Notes: generated from the letters alone by a model not told the origin. DNA of 64,000 nucleotides from Tenebrio molitor (GCF_963966145.1 NC_091046.1:19840001-19904000); one strand, 5' to 3'. Counted from the first letter of the stretch, positions 47,654-59,159 are shown. A program made the numbers and translations.

Positions 47654-48929
47654 GTTAGTATGTCGTGTAAAATATAGAAATTTGGTTAAAAAATAAGATA
47701 ATAAATGTACCTACTTTGTGTACTACTATGGACAAATGTAATTTTTTTTCAACAAATACGCGCATCACCACAGTTTATGTCCCTTTCTTTTTATAACATG
47801 AGTTACACATTAAATCTTAATTTATTGTTTTTGTTTCTATCACATCCATTGTCGTAGCGAACCTAAGAAATATTGATCAATAAATTCGACTACGAATTTA
47901 GAGCAAATTATTTCATTTGTTTGTTTGTTTGCTTGCAATTTTGCATTGTCTGATCCAACTATGTACTTACAAAGTCGTAGCTCAGAAATCTATTGAAATA
48001 ATAATTTTAGTAATATTCGTTTCAACAATTCATAGATTCAAGCCTAATCGGTAGAAAAGTAGAGGAAAAGTAACAATTTTCTTTTTTAGAACCCTACTGA
48101 TAACTTAAATTACATTAAATCAAGTTTTGTTTCAAATAATTTTCGTAGAGAGAAAAATATAATTACTGATTCATAATCACATCTTATATGATACTTACCG
48201 TAGCGCCATTTGACGCCCGTCTGAACTTTTATGTATGCATATAGTGGTACTCATGTAGCACACAAAGTACAATGATATAAATATAACTTTCGTTTTTTGT
48301 CACGTAAAGTGACGTAAATTTTAAAGTAGCTCTATGAATATTAACTAAAGAGTACGACACTTACCTGAGCAAAATTATAATTATTAAACATATATAAATA
48401 TAATACAGAATTTTAATAATAGATGTAATAATACACTTTTAATTAAAATTGTTTGCAATTTGAGCAATTACTGCCCCAGACAAAAAATATATTTAAGTTT
48501 TAACTGTATTTTTCTAATTTAATATTCAATCACATACATGTACCTACAATATAGCAATATGACAAACTTAGGAAATATATATAATCCTTTTTGGAACAAT
48601 AAAATACATTGCGCAAATATAAACTGACCTTTCATGTCAGTTTTTAGGTATAACGTTCCAATTTTCTAATCGTTTCTCAATTAAAATTTCTAACAAAATT
48701 TCAAAAAATATTGTGCTTCAACAACCTGCAGTTGCATTGTACTCTTTATAATACCTTTGCTGAAATACGTCATTGAACCTAACAGTAAATCAAATCACTA
48801 TCATTAACCTGTTTTTGTTATTGCGAGACATATCAACCATATTAAAGTAACTACGGTAATCCATTAATGACTACTATAAAATTTCGATTACTTTTCCTAT
48901 ATCACAAATATTACATAACAAAGCACGCA

Positions 48930-49170
48930 ACTTGCATATACATAAATAGAATTGCAATGAAGACTAGCCATTTTAGTGACAATAGAGAATTACCAACCGA
49001 ATAATCTGGCCGAGTTTTCATGGTACAATGGGTCTGAAATCGAGGGAATGACGTAATCCGAGGACATACGTCACGTGCGATGGCAGGACGTGCGTGCGTC
49101 CGGCACACTGCTGAATGGTGTAAAAGAACTAGAGCATGTAACTGATGGTTTTACACCAACTGCTTCGTAG
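48930..49170. promoter_or_regulatory. Complex island in intron, possible enhancer
   Basis: A block markedly GC-richer than the surroundings contains GACGTAATCCGAGGACATAC and GTCACGTGCGATGGCAGGAC. It has no inverted ends and no second copy. A small inverted pair, GGTGTAAAA / TTTTACACC (49117-49157), flanks its right side. A cis-regulatory role is inference only. Confidence 0.3.
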
Positions 49171-49880
49171 ATTTACAAATTATTTAAAAAACAAAAACAG
49201 CTACAGCTTCCACTATTCCCAAACCTTGAAGAAATAATTTATAAATACGCCTTTTAGTGCGTAAAAATATTAAATATCAGATCGACACTGAAAAAGAAAT
49301 CGCATAGAAAAGTAAATATGTAGTAACTTTTAATACTAATTAATTTTTAAAATAAACTATTAACGTAACTATTTTCGATCGATATAAATTTGTTTAACTC
49401 TGCAATGTAGCTGTATACATTTTTTGTAATAAAGCAATTTTTAGATTAATAAAAAACATATTTATGACCATGAGTGACATTTTAAACATTTCAGCGTAAT
49501 ATGTTCTAATTTTATTATTGTGACTCTTCTATGGCAATCTTGAAATTCATTTGAAATATATTTGGTTGTTATCTGAAAATGAAAGCTATGTTTTATAATC
49601 TCTCAAAAATTGCTGCAATTACAAATTAAATCAATAAAAAATAATATCTAATACCTTTCGATAACTGAATCGTTGATTCTTGTATACAATATTTTAGACT
49701 GCCATAATTGCCGGTAGAGACTATGTGAGCCGAACCTGCAATATAACTATACACTGCGTTTTTTATTTCGGTGGACATACAATGGCTATGTTCAGTTCTA
49801 AAATGGACAAGTCAATTCATTTGAATTAGGCAACCAAACTTACATATCTATGTTCAGTAAAATAAAAACTCACGGTATAA

Positions 49881-50603
49881 GGGTGCGATAGACTACACCA
49901 CTACGCCAGGCGAGCCTGTAATGTAAAGGGCACTTTGTGATACACCATGTGATTTATCACATGATTTTATCACAAGCAAGAATTTTGGTGTTTACACTAG
50001 GTGTTTTAACACACAAAGTTAGTCATAAGGCCAGTCACAAAGAAAATCATATCGAATCATAGGTCAGAATAGAACGATGTCTATTTCCATGTGAGTTTTC
50101 GAATGATTGCCGATAATATCGTGAATCTGCTTAACCGACATATGAGTTTTGAGGTTATATATTAAGTGTGAAGTGTGGCGGAAAATGGCTAGAAAGGTAA
50201 ATACACTTCGCAGCAAAATTAAGAGATAATTTTCAAATAAACTTAAATTTTCTTTTCTTGACTTTTTCTACTTTATTACCTCGTAATTGTCCTCTTTGGA
50301 CCAATATGATGCAGATTGACATTGTAATCAATAAAGAGTGGTTTGGAATAATTTTTCTAAGAAGTTTTTTTGCCCGCAAGCGAAGTCTAACACCAACAAA
50401 CAACTAGCAATCTAACCTCAAACCCTAAAGTTTTAACGTTTGCTGCATATTTTCAATCACAGAGAAAGCAAGGAAGCAAGTCTCATAATGTAAACTTAAA
50501 CAGGCCAAAATCACACTGATCATACGAATTCTGTATGATAAAATCATGTGATAAATCACATAGTGTAAGGCGCACTTAACATGTAATGCAAGCGTTCGTC
50601 TAA
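49881..50603. mobile_element. Remnant of a PIF/Harbinger terminus (element E)
   Basis: After TAA at 49878-49880 the sequence GGGTGCGATAGACTAC and CGAGCCTGTAATGTAA matches the Harbinger termini at 54371 and 58403. It is interrupted at 49927 by a smaller foldback element, resumes at 50579 as CATGTAATGCAAGCGTTCGT, and ends at the TAA where element A begins. Only this terminal piece is left. Confidence 0.6.
49927..50578. mobile_element. Foldback element with GTGATTTATCACATGATTTT arms
   Basis: The left arm (AGGGCACTTTGTGATACACC, ATGTGATTTATCACATGATT, TTATCA) is repeated inverted at about 50533-50578 (TGATAAAATCATGTGATAAA, TCACATAGTGTAAGGCGCAC). The arms are about 45 bases; the interior is about 560 bp and non-coding. 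It is inserted within the terminus of Harbinger element E. Confidence 0.8.
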
Positions 50604-51230
50604 GGGCGCGTACAGACTACGCGAACCGAGCATGTAATGTAACATGTAATGTAATGCTCGTCGCAAAATTGGTGCCACGAACAGCCGACGAACCGAGCGC
50701 GCAACGAACAGCTTCTATACTCCGTTTACTGATAGATCGCACGGCTTTTCACAGACACAGAGACTAGTGTCTATGCTGCAAAAAGTCGAATAGCGCACAT
50801 AACATTTGTTTATCATTAATACATACTCGAAGAATAAATAATTCAACTTCATTCAGATTCACAGCTGTAATTCTGTTAACAACATCATAGGCGTAGGAAA
50901 ACTACTGGCGGGATGGAGAGTGCACGTTTCTCAGGTCCTCTCGGGCTGTTGATGTTGCTATGGAAACTTTAAAAAACGCTCGTTTTTGAAAGTTGGATTT
51001 ATACACACTGAGGCGTGCTTTAATTAAGTAAAATAGGTTACCAATAAAAAAAAATATAACCATCACGGGTGCTGTGCCCGTATTTCGGCGATGGTCAGAA
51101 TAAAATGGATGCCCGTTTTGGGGCCGATTTCTAATTTTACCTGAAAAGGTAGGAGGTTACAAGGAAGGGATTCGTAGCTAAAGTGTGCTTTTAAAATAAA
51201 ATTTTCATTCTCCCGCGAACGTACAAGTAG

Positions 51231-51425
51231 TATCTTTTTTCGAGATTTTCGGTCCTATCATTGTCAATAATTTGTCAAAGTCTGTAGGAGACATTTTTGT
51301 AAAATTTTTATAATGTCCACTGACACGTTGAAGTTTTAAATCTTGCATAAGTTCATTAGGTACCGACGCGTTTTTTATAGAGTTCGGTTCGCCACCAACG
51401 TCGCCGCTTCTTCTCTTTTTTAATC
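51231..51425 (-). pseudogene. PIF/Harbinger transposase N-terminal fragment 1
   Basis: The minus strand reads RRRWWRTELYKK, then after a frameshift ELMQDLKLQRVSGHYKNFTK, MSPTDFDKLLTMIGPKISKK and DT. This is the region preceding the catalytic core in HARBI1/PIF transposases (M-S-P-x-x-F-x-x-L-L ... I-x-P-x-I). The first catalytic aspartate and everything beyond are absent, and a stop follows shortly. It supports the assignment of the surrounding element. Confidence 0.8.
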
Positions 51426-52189
51426 ATACATATTGCACCCATCGTAAAATAAAAAAAAAAGACAAAGCCATAACTGCACATCTTCGGAGAAAGTAGGTAG
51501 AATGTTGGTTGTTTTTTAGTTTTGGTACCGAAAATAGACTCCGTGTCATAAAAAAAAAACGAATTATAGTTTAAAAAAATTAAATTATAATCGAAGGTAA
51601 AATAACAAGACCTATTTTTTTTATCAGATTTAACAAATTAGGTCGCGTTATTTTTGGCAACACTAATTCCAGAATTCAAACTTTAACGTTAATTATTTAT
51701 TTTTAATACTGACAGTTATTAAAAACACAATTATTAAAAACAATTTGGGAATCTGACAGGCGTAACATGCAATTTTATTCATTTTTGACAGAAGACAGAC
51801 TAGGAAGACGATTTATCCGCGATAACATTTTTGATTGGATGAAAGCAAGCACTGAACACGCACGTTTGATGTAGGTATGTGGGAATTAATCTGTAGTAAT
51901 ATAACAATAATTGACTTAAACATCGGATTGATTTGCGAAGCTGATGGCATGCTCCATCTCGACTTATGCATTTTTACAACAAATTGACACAATTCGCATT
52001 ATTGTAGAAAATGTGAAACTTATTTATTAGTTATTGTAGAGTTGCTTTCAAAAATAATAACCTATTTATTTTGTTCAGCATAAATGAAATGCATAAAAAA
52101 CTACAATCAAGACCGTTTAAATAAGGGACAAAAACTAATGGTAACTGAAATTGTTGGAGATTAGATTTATGAGTTTATGACTGTAGTCA

Positions 52190-52340
52190 GCTCCCTTTGT
52201 CGAGATGCGTTTGTGAATGGCGCTTTGTGTTCGTCAGAAAACCGACACTGAGCGGAGCACTGCGAACCGTTCGTGGCGCGCATGCGCTCTCGAGGTTCAC
52301 AGCTTCGCCGTCCAAATCAGACGAACCCATCCTTGTAATT
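52190..52340. repeat. PIF/Harbinger subterminal fragment
   Basis: GCGCTTTGTGTTCGTCAGAA, AACCGACACTGAGCGGAGCA and TTCACAGCTTCGCCGTCCAA match, in inverse orientation, the subterminal DNA of elements B and C (54440-54550 and 58465-58570). The terminal bases are missing. The reading frames across it are by-products. Confidence 0.65.
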
Positions 52341-52926
52341 TATTTAAAGAGTGTAGTAAGTTATGGTATGTATTTAATAAAATGTATGGATCACCATATT
52401 TGTAAGACAGCCTAACAAATTAATGAGTAAATGTTATAATCAACAGCAACTTCGCTCCTACCTTTTCAGGTAAAATTAGAAATCGGCCCCAAAAAGGGGC
52501 ATTCAGTTATTCTGACGGACAAGCACCCGTGATGCTTAATAATATTTTTGCATCATCGGAACTATTAATAAATAGATAAAATTTTCTTTTTAATTTATTA
52601 AATTGTTTGATTTTTCCAAAGAAGGCATTTTTTACATTTTTCATACTAGTTTATGGCCCATTGCTCTGCGCGCTATGCCGAATCTAAACAATAATTTCTT
52701 ATTTTATTACTTACCGTCTTTTGATAAGTAAATATGTTCATGAAATCGGTAAACACGTGAAAATGACCGGTGGTGCAAAAACGTTTTCTACTGACAAATT
52801 GTCATTACAAAAGTTTACCTGTAAAATAGTAAAGAAAAAAAAATTTCTTCATTTTCTTCATTGTTGAAGCTACTTTTAATTCGTTAAACAAATTTCTGAA
52901 CTAACAATATTTGCGTTAATACTTAC

Positions 52927-53115
52927 CTGCCTTAAATTGAGATTGCACATCGAAAAAGCGTATTCTTTTTGGAGATTTTCGGGTCCTATTTTGGTTAGTA
53001 AATTCTCACCGTCTGTGGGAGACATTCTGTTAAATATTTTATGCTGTCCGCTAATATGTTGGAACTTTAAATCTTTATAAAGTTCGTCGAGCCTTTTTCT
53101 CTTTTTTCATCAGAT
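52927..53115 (-). pseudogene. PIF/Harbinger transposase fragment 2, exon-like
   Basis: The minus strand reads KRLDELYKDLKFQHISGQHK, IFNRMSPTDGENLLTKIGPE and NLQKEYAFSMCNLNLRQ, then a consensus donor CAG|GTAAGT (complement of 52921-52926). It is homologous to fragment 1 at 51231-51425 but diverged, so it comes from a different or older copy. The catalytic part is absent. Confidence 0.75.
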
Positions 53116-53185
53116 TCCACATAATTCTTATTGCATCACTACACAGAATTAAAGCTAATGGTTTTTCGTTATCACTCTTATCACA

Positions 53186-53932
53186 TACAGGTCGCTAAAA
53201 AGTATCGATACAGCTAAATATTTTCAAAGCGGTTTAGCAGAGCTCGTTGAAATTTGGCACACATCTAGAAGTGTTTAAATTCTATAGGCTGATATTTTTT
53301 TCAATTTTATAACATCTTTTATTTTGAAGATACAAAGCCAACTTGATTTTTTTTACATGGCACGAGAGGTCAAATTTAACATCGTTAAAAAGAATATTTT
53401 TTTGTGAATCCAGTGATGTAGCACATGCATATCTTAATTTACTCGAAACTTTATAAAAAAATTATCGAATTAATAAAATTTGAATTTGACCTTTGGAATG
53501 TTTTTTTAGCCATTGTTAATTCTTTGCCGCCTGCACTTGGGCCAAAAAATTAATAAAAATAAATAATAAGTGTAGAAGTAAGACATTTAACTGAAACAGA
53601 TACATTTTAATAAAAAAGATAAAAAGTTTAAACCCGAAATACATAATTTTTAAGCAAAAAAAAATTTCAAAATGGCGGCGATGGGGCCATGTGTTACTTC
53701 ACTGAATTCACAAAAAATACTCTTTTCAAAAATATTACATTTAAATCCCCCGTGCCATTTAAAAAAAACCAAGTTAGCTTTGCATCTTCAAAATAAATGA
53801 CGTTAGAAAATTGAAAAAACTATCAGATGATAAAATTTAAACACTTCTACCTGTGTGCCAAATTTCAATGCGTTCTGCTAAACCGTTCTGAAAATATTTA
53901 GCTGAATCCATACTTTTTAGCGACCCTGTATA
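53186..53932. mobile_element. Long inverted-repeat element, TACAGG(G)TCGCTAAAA ends
   Basis: TACAGGTCGCTAAAAAGTAT at 53186 and the inverted ATACTTTTTAGCGACCCTGT (to about 53930) are ends of arms that extend about 230 bases each with scattered differences (GAAATTTGGCACACA / TGTGTGCCAAATTTC). The centre is AT-rich and non-coding. A partial copy starts at 57452. It is a MITE or snap-back type; the superfamily is unknown. Confidence 0.85.
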
Positions 53933-54539
53933 ATGTAGCTGTAATGACACGCAACCTCGGAACTATCGAACTGAACTGAGACGATTATAAAAAAAATCAC
54001 TTAAAAACATAACGCACTGAAAAATACAAAACTCTTCATCCAGCCAGTAGTTATCCTATGCCTATGATGTTGTTTACAGAATTACAGCTGTGACTCTAAA
54101 TGAAGTTTCAGTACAGGTATTTTCAATAATTGTTATAAACTGTTGTTGGAATTATTTATTCTTCGAGTATTAATGATATAGCAAATGTTATAAAGTGTAG
54201 ACACTCGTCTCTGTGTCTATAAAAAAGCGCGCAATCTATCATCAGTGGACAGAGTATAGCTGTTCGTTGTGTGCTCGGTTCGTCGGCTGTTCGTGGCACC
54301 AATTTTGCGACGAGCATTACATTACATGTTACATTACATGCTCGGTTCGCGTAGTCTGTACGCGCCTTAAGGGTGCGTACAGACTAGGCGAGCCGAGCCT
54401 GTAATGTAATGTAACATGTAATGTAAGCATTCTTCTAATTTGAACGGGGCTGTGAACCCCGAACGAGCACGCTACGATCGCCCTGCGAATGGTTCGAGCC
54501 GCTCTGGTCGCTATCGGTGTTCTAACGAACACAAAGGGA

Positions 54540-54800
54540 TTCGTCGTTCAAATGTGGACGTCTTTTAAAAAACCAACCATCCTCCCGCGAACGTACATAC
54601 AAGAATCTTCAGTTCGTGGTGTAGACATTAAAAATATTTCTAAAGAATGTCTTCTGCAGTTAACAGAAAATTACAAACAATGTAGTGTCTTGTGGGACCT
54701 TAAGGACACGAGTTATTAAAATAAAAAAGTCTTAAAGAGGACCTCTGAAGAAGAATCGCCGATATACCTAACAAAATTACCGGAGGAATTTTGCAAACGA
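54540..54800 (+). pseudogene. MADF/Myb-like accessory ORF of Harbinger element
   Basis: The frame 54489-54719 reads ISKECLLQLTENYKQCSVLW then DLKDTSY and stops. The next frame continues KVLKRTSEEESPIYLTKLPE. A short helix pattern with L-x-x-x-Y-x-x-x-x-x-L-W-x-x-x-x-x-x-Y is typical of MADF/Myb-SANT-like DNA-binding proteins, which PIF/Harbinger elements encode beside the transposase (family knowledge). The domain is cut short by the frameshift, so it is non-functional. Confidence 0.5.
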
Positions 54801-55104
54801 AAATGGCTGTATGTATATTCTAAAATATTATCATGTAGAGATTTTTTTTGTTAATTCAATGATATCTAACACGTTAACTTCGGTGCAGTATGCAATAGAT
54901 ACAAGAAATAAAGTACCTATTTATTAACATTAAGTTGAGTTTCTTTGAAAAATTTCAAATATCTCTAATTAATAATTTTTTAGAAATGCTACAGTTTATG
55001 CCCTTGTTGTTATTGCCTACTTGTTGATTTTATTATAAATATTCAATCTTCCTATTTAAGTAGTGTAATGGTGCGAGACGAAAACGTAAATGTAGTCAAG
55101 CTAA

Positions 55105-55690
55105 TTTTATTATTATTATTATTATTTGATACAATGTCCAACGGGATTAAAACCCATTAACAGGACAAGGAATTAAATTAAAGAATAGAAATTGAGATTG
55201 AAAAGGATTCTAAACTTGCAAACTTTGGTAGTATGTATGTCTTTATGTTGAACATTAGTTCAACCAAATATATCAATCTCGTTCTCAATGGAGGTGTAAT
55301 TTCCAAGCATACAATTTAAGGGATAGTTCATCAAGAGATTAGTCCGAGAGGTTGATAAATAAAAAGTGTTAGAGTTTCTAGCGTTACTCCTGGGAACTAT
55401 GATAGAAATTTGTTGAAGAAGGGAAAACATTCTTGAACACCTGGTAAAACTTTAAACAGAAACAAGACGGAATGTTCTGTTCTTCTTGTAATAAGAGAAG
55501 TTAAACCAACCTTATTCAACAATATTTCTTGAGGACAACCTCTCTTCGGCCAGAAATACAGCACTTTTTAAAAATCTCCGTTGAACACCTTCCAATTCCG
55601 AGATGTAAACATTGTACATGGGGGACCATACGAGAGAAGCATAATCAAGTTGAGATCTGATGTTAAATTTTAAAGATTTTAAGCGATTTG
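55105..55690 (-). pseudogene. Jockey/CR1-type LINE 3' fragment
   Basis: The minus strand reads FNIRSQLDYASLVWSPMYNV then YISELEGVQRRFLKSAVFL. The LEYAS-x-VWSP and ELExVQRRFL motifs mark the region after the reverse transcriptase in Jockey/CR1-like non-LTR elements. More degraded matches follow down to 55130. The element ends at low coordinates in a (TAA)n tail, seen on the plus strand as TTATTATTATTATTATT (about 55109). It is inserted in Harbinger element B. Confidence 0.75.
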
Positions 55691-55704
55691 GAGCCTCTAA
55701 GAGG

Positions 55705-55850
55705 CTCGTCGAACAAAAAAACTTGTTCGTGTGGTCAATTGGGCCTTTTTTGGCACTCGTGGATCTTTAAAACGCTCGTTTCACTCGCGTTTTAAAATGT
55801 CCCACTGTTGCAAAAAAAGGCCCAATTTACGCACAAACTCATTAAATAAA
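55705..55850. repeat. Small foldback
   Basis: CAATTGGGCCTTTTTTGGCA (55737) and its inverted partner TGCAAAAAAAGGCCCAATTT (near 55812) enclose AAAACGCTCGTTTCACTCGC / GTTTTAAAA. It probably forms one end of the repeat that follows. Confidence 0.6.
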
Positions 55851-55854
55851 CTAC

Positions 55855-56160
55855 TATTTATTATACCTGAATCATAATCCCCGTTTTTGACACTAAAATG
55901 GCCTTTAAAACGCTAAAGCTTTAAAGGTTGCTTAGGTAACAACAAATTCATCTACATTTTGAACAATGATAAATGCACATTTATACACTATTTATAACAG
56001 ATATACATGGCAACGAAACAACAACAATTGACCATTTTGTTATAATTTTCAGACTGTAGTGCAGGTATAATGAAAAATAAGCCTATGATACACATATATA
56101 AGGGCCTTTAAAGGCTTCCTTATAAACTTGTATCATAATATACTATTATTTCATACATTG
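55855..56160. repeat. Repeat shared (inverted) with 30815-31205
   Basis: AAAGGTTGCTTAGGTAACAA, GACCATTTTGTTATAATTTT and CTTTAAAGGCTTCCTTATAA, then ACTTGTATCATAATATACT, correspond in inverse order to the 30.8-kb copy. Both are degraded. No coding sequence. Confidence 0.65.
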
Positions 56161-56424
56161 CACCGAAGTTAACATGTTAGACTGAATTGTTATCATTAAA
56201 TTAACAAAAAAAAAATCTCTACAAAATATAATATAAAATTTAGAATATACCTACCTCCCTACATGTAGCTATTTGAAAAAAGTAGACTTTACATTAAAAT
56301 TGATTTAACGAAACACAAAAATAGGCATTTTTTAGGGTAATGGTACTTTTTTGAATTAAATGGAACAACAAATAACGAATTTTTCCATGTTCCTTTACGA
56401 ATTGGAGATTCCTGATAAAAATGA

Positions 56425-56726
56425 TGGTAATTGTTCACTTTAACTACTTCTGGAATTTTCGCGTTTTTTCTGGCTAGACAGCCTCAGGACGTCTTCCTAC
56501 ATCGTTTCCCACCAGTCAAACCTTGTGCAAATGAAAATTTTCCTTACCCTTTAGTTATACTAAGACTTGGCGCGACCTTGACGCGACCTTGAAACACAAC
56601 AAGAGAGAAAAAAAAGGCATTTGCACAAGGTTTGAATGGTGGGACACGATCTAGGAGGACGCCCTGAGGCTGTCTAGCCAGAAAAAACGCGAAAATTCCA
56701 GAAGTAGTTAAAGTGAACAATTACCA
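56425..56726. mobile_element. Near-perfect foldback with about 108-bp arms
   Basis: TGGTAATTGTTCACTTTAAC at 56425 is repeated inverted up to 56726. The first about 60 bases (through TTTTTTCTGGCTAGACAGCC) appear identical and the rest differs at a few positions (CAGGACGTCTTCCTACATCG against CAGGGCGTCCTCCTAGATCG). A loop of about 85 bases contains GGCGCGACCTTGACGCGACC. The low divergence suggests a recent insertion. Confidence 0.9.
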
Positions 56727-56984
56727 AAATGATCCACGTTCGCGGCAGGTTCGTTGGTGCGTTTTTAAAAGACGTCCACACTTGAACGGCGAATCCCTTT
56801 GTATTCGTTACAAAAATCGACAGCAAACGGATCAGCAGGGCCCTGGTCGTAGCGTGCTCGTTCGGGGCTCGCAGTCCCGTCCAAATTAGACCAAAGTGTT
56901 ACATTTCATGTAACGGCCCTTTAGAGCCCGTACAAATTGCGCGAGCCGAGCCTGTAATGTAAAAACACCAACGCGTTTATTTAT

Positions 56985-57765
56985 ACGCCGCACACAGGAA
57001 TATTGGACGCTGAAAATTGATCAAAAGTCGAAAATTTAAAAATTCATTTCATTAAGTTGAACCATGTAGTGGGGTAATAGATAAAGTATGTTGTCATCTA
57101 CCGGTTTCAAAAAAAAATGCACGATGGCGGACGCCCAGACGAACTTTATTGTTTCTCAGGGCTATGTTCTGACCTGGTACGTTATTGGTTATACGAAGTT
57201 TCAGTGTCAATTTTTTCTGTACTCATGGAGTTTTCTGTGATGGACTCGAGTCAGTAAGCGTTTTGATTATTTTTTTACTACTATTAACACAAAGGAACTG
57301 CAACTGGAAGTTATAAATAGCTTATGTTGTAAAAGTGGAGTGTTTTAAACTAATTTCCAAGGCCCACTTGTAATTTTTCGTGTACTAACCTCTGTACAGA
57401 AGTGACTCGAAAAGGAAAAAATCATCATAACACACCTATTATTTTTAAATATACAGGGTCGCTAAAATTATGGATACAGCTAAATATTTTCAGAACGATT
57501 TAACAGAGCTCCTTGAAATTTGGCACACTGTTAGGGGTGTTTAAAATCTATCATCTGAGATCTTTTTCAATTTTCTAACATCATTTTTTTTGAAGAAACA
57601 AGGCTAACTTGGTTTTTTTTTTCAAATGGCACGGACGGGGGGTCAAATTTAATATCTTTAAAAAGAGTTTTTTTTGTGGTTACATGGTCCAACTACATGA
57701 AATTAAATTTTAAATTTTTGACTTTTGATCAACTTTGACCGTCCAATACCTCTCTGTGTGCCGTG
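56985..57765. repeat. Inverted arms flanking a snap-back fragment
   Basis: The segment 56990-57070 (ATATTGGACGCTGAAAATTG, ATCAAAAGTCGAAAATTTAAA) returns inverted at 57690-57765 (TTTGACTTTTGATCAACTTT, GACCGTCCAATACC). Between them, from 57452 to about 57690, is a left arm of the element seen complete at 53186 (TACAGGGTCGCTAAAATTAT, GAAATTTGGCACACTG). This is a composite of at least two old elements. Confidence 0.65.
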
Positions 57766-57964
57766 CCAAAACCAAATAACCACCACCTGTTGAATTACGT
57801 TGGTGAAAACAAAATTACATTAAGTGTATAATAGCAATTCTGATATTACTAGAATGCTAGACCAACCAAATCTAAGTACACAACGTTGCCGGTTGATTTT
57901 TTGGGTAGAATGCGGTGTTGGTGGTCATTTGGTTTTGGCAAAGACTATAGTTTGGACAGTGCTA

Positions 57965-58350
57965 CTATACTTGGGCCAACCAACAGATATAGTAATAAAA
58001 AAAAGGCGATGTGGCCTAGTTGCGTAGAACGATATACGCCGAAGCCTGTTTCACAATGAAGCAGGTTCTTTGCCATTTGTCATTCTTATAAGTCTTGAAA
58101 AAAAACTATTTTGTAATACAAATCGAAAAATGCCAAGGAAAACAAACAAACATAAACACGTGGTCAAACTCCCGAAGCGAGGTTAAAACGAATGAGATGC
58201 CGGATGCCCCCAAGTAATTTTTGTGGATGTACATCAGGCTTTCGAAAATCTGCGCACGTTTTGAATAAGCCAATTGGAAGCTGCTATTTAAAATACGCGG
58301 GCACTAGGGGGCGGTTTTATTACTATATCTGTTGGTTGGCCCAAGTATAG
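57965..58350. mobile_element. MITE with CTATACTTGGGCCAACCAAC ends
   Basis: CTATACTTGGGCCAACCAAC then AGATATAGTAATAAAA (57965-58000) is mirrored by TTTTATTACTATATCTGTTG then GTTGGCCCAAGTATAG (58315-58350), arms of about 36 bases that are identical as far as I can read. The interior is about 315 bp and non-coding. It lies next to the remnant of Harbinger element D. Confidence 0.9.
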
Positions 58351-59156
58351 CGCCCTGCGAACAGTTTGGACCTATCCGTTAGCTGTCGGTTTTTCTGACT
58401 AAGGGTGCGTACAGACTAAGCGACCCGAGCCCGTAATGTAGGTAACGTGTAATGTAAACATTCGTCTAATTTGGACGGGGTTGTGAACGTCTAACGAGCA
58501 CGCTACGAGTCCCCTGCCACTGATTCGAGCCGCTCCGCTTGCTGTCGGTTTTCTGACGAACACAAAGGGAACGTAAACGATTTTTACCAAGAATCTTCAA
58601 TTTGTGGCGTAACATGGAAAAACTTCATTATTTATTGTTTCACTTAATTTAAAAAAAAAACATAAACCCAATGATTATACCATTAACCATTATTCTAAAA
58701 AGTCCCTATTTTTGTGATTCTTTTACTTTTTTCAAGTGACTATATGTATTCTACATTTTATAGACTTTGTAGAGATTTTTTTGTTAATTCAACGAAAATA
58801 ATTCAGTCTAACACGTTAACTTCAGTGCAATATGCAATAGATCCAAGAAATAAGATATTTATTAACATTAAATTGACTTTCTTTAAAACATTTCAAATGT
58901 TATATTATAGGCTTGGCTCGCGTAGTCTGTACGGACCCCTAACACAGAGGGATTCGCCGTTCTAGATTGGACGTCTTTTAAAACGCCTCCCACGAATATT
59001 GATCATTTTTCCCAAGAATCTTCAATGCTTCAATTCGTGGCGTATGTACTAGGCTCGCAAGGAGATCGCTGTACGGTCGTCGGAGACTCGCGGCGTCTTG
59101 GTTGCATCAATTTTTCGACGAGCATTATTATACGGGCTTGTAGTCTGTACACGCCC
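58351..59156. mobile_element. PIF/Harbinger element D, split by element C
   Basis: The left piece (58352-58402: GCCCTGCGAACAGTTTGGAC, GCTGTCGGTTTTTCTGAC) and right piece (58940 onward: CACAGAGGGATTCGCCGTTC, TTGGACGTCTTTTAAAA) fit together as subterminal Harbinger DNA like 54475-54575. Element C sits exactly at the TAA between them. D ends TAGTCTGTACACGCCC at 59156. Its left terminus is lost next to the MITE. Confidence 0.6.
58403..58939. mobile_element. PIF/Harbinger non-autonomous element C
   Basis: GGGTGCGTACAGACTAAGCG starts after TAA (58400-58402). The other end, CGCGTAGTCTGTACGGACCC then C, is followed by TAA (58940-58942). A 3-bp TAA duplication and GGG...CCC ends are the Harbinger signature. 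At about 537 bp it has no transposase and must have moved in trans. The frame at 58714-58965 is incidental. Confidence 0.8.
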
Positions 59157-59159
59157 TTA

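Larger units (their letters stand above)
51061..52534. mobile_element. Foldback element with 95-bp arms, inside A
   Basis: CATCACGGGTGCTGTGCCCG at 51061 through CTGAAAAGGTAGGAG at 51154 returns inverted at 52454-52534 (CTCCTACCTTTTCAGG ... AGCACCCGTGATG). The shared core, GGGGCCGATTTCTAATTTTA, is identical in both arms. Between the arms are a Harbinger transposase fragment and a Harbinger terminal fragment. Confidence 0.8.
50604..54367. mobile_element. PIF/Harbinger element A
   Basis: GGGCGCGTACAGACTACGCG at 50604, directly after TAA, is matched by the inverted CGCGTAGTCTGTACGCGCCT ending at 54367, directly before TAA. The inverted arms extend over roughly 330 bases (GGTGCCACGAACAGCCGACG, ATTACAGCTGTGA/TCACAGCTGTAAT, CATAGGC..). 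A TAA target duplication and a GGG terminus, with Harbinger transposase pieces inside, place it in the PIF/Harbinger superfamily (family knowledge). Two other foldbacks lie within it. Confidence 0.8.
54371..56928. mobile_element. PIF/Harbinger element B
   Basis: GGGTGCGTACAGACTAGGCG begins right after TAA (54368-54370), which is also the right-hand TAA of element A. The subterminal sequence (CGGGGCTGTGAACCCCGAAC, GAGCACGCTACG, ACAAAGGGATTCG, GTGGACGTCTTTTAAAA) returns inverted at 56745-56925. The extreme right terminus is incomplete: it stops near ACGGCCCTTTAG, and another left-end-like piece starts (GTACAAATTGCGCGAGCC). Inside are an MADF-like ORF, LINE debris, a repeat shared with 30.8 kb and a near-perfect foldback. 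Confidence 0.7.
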
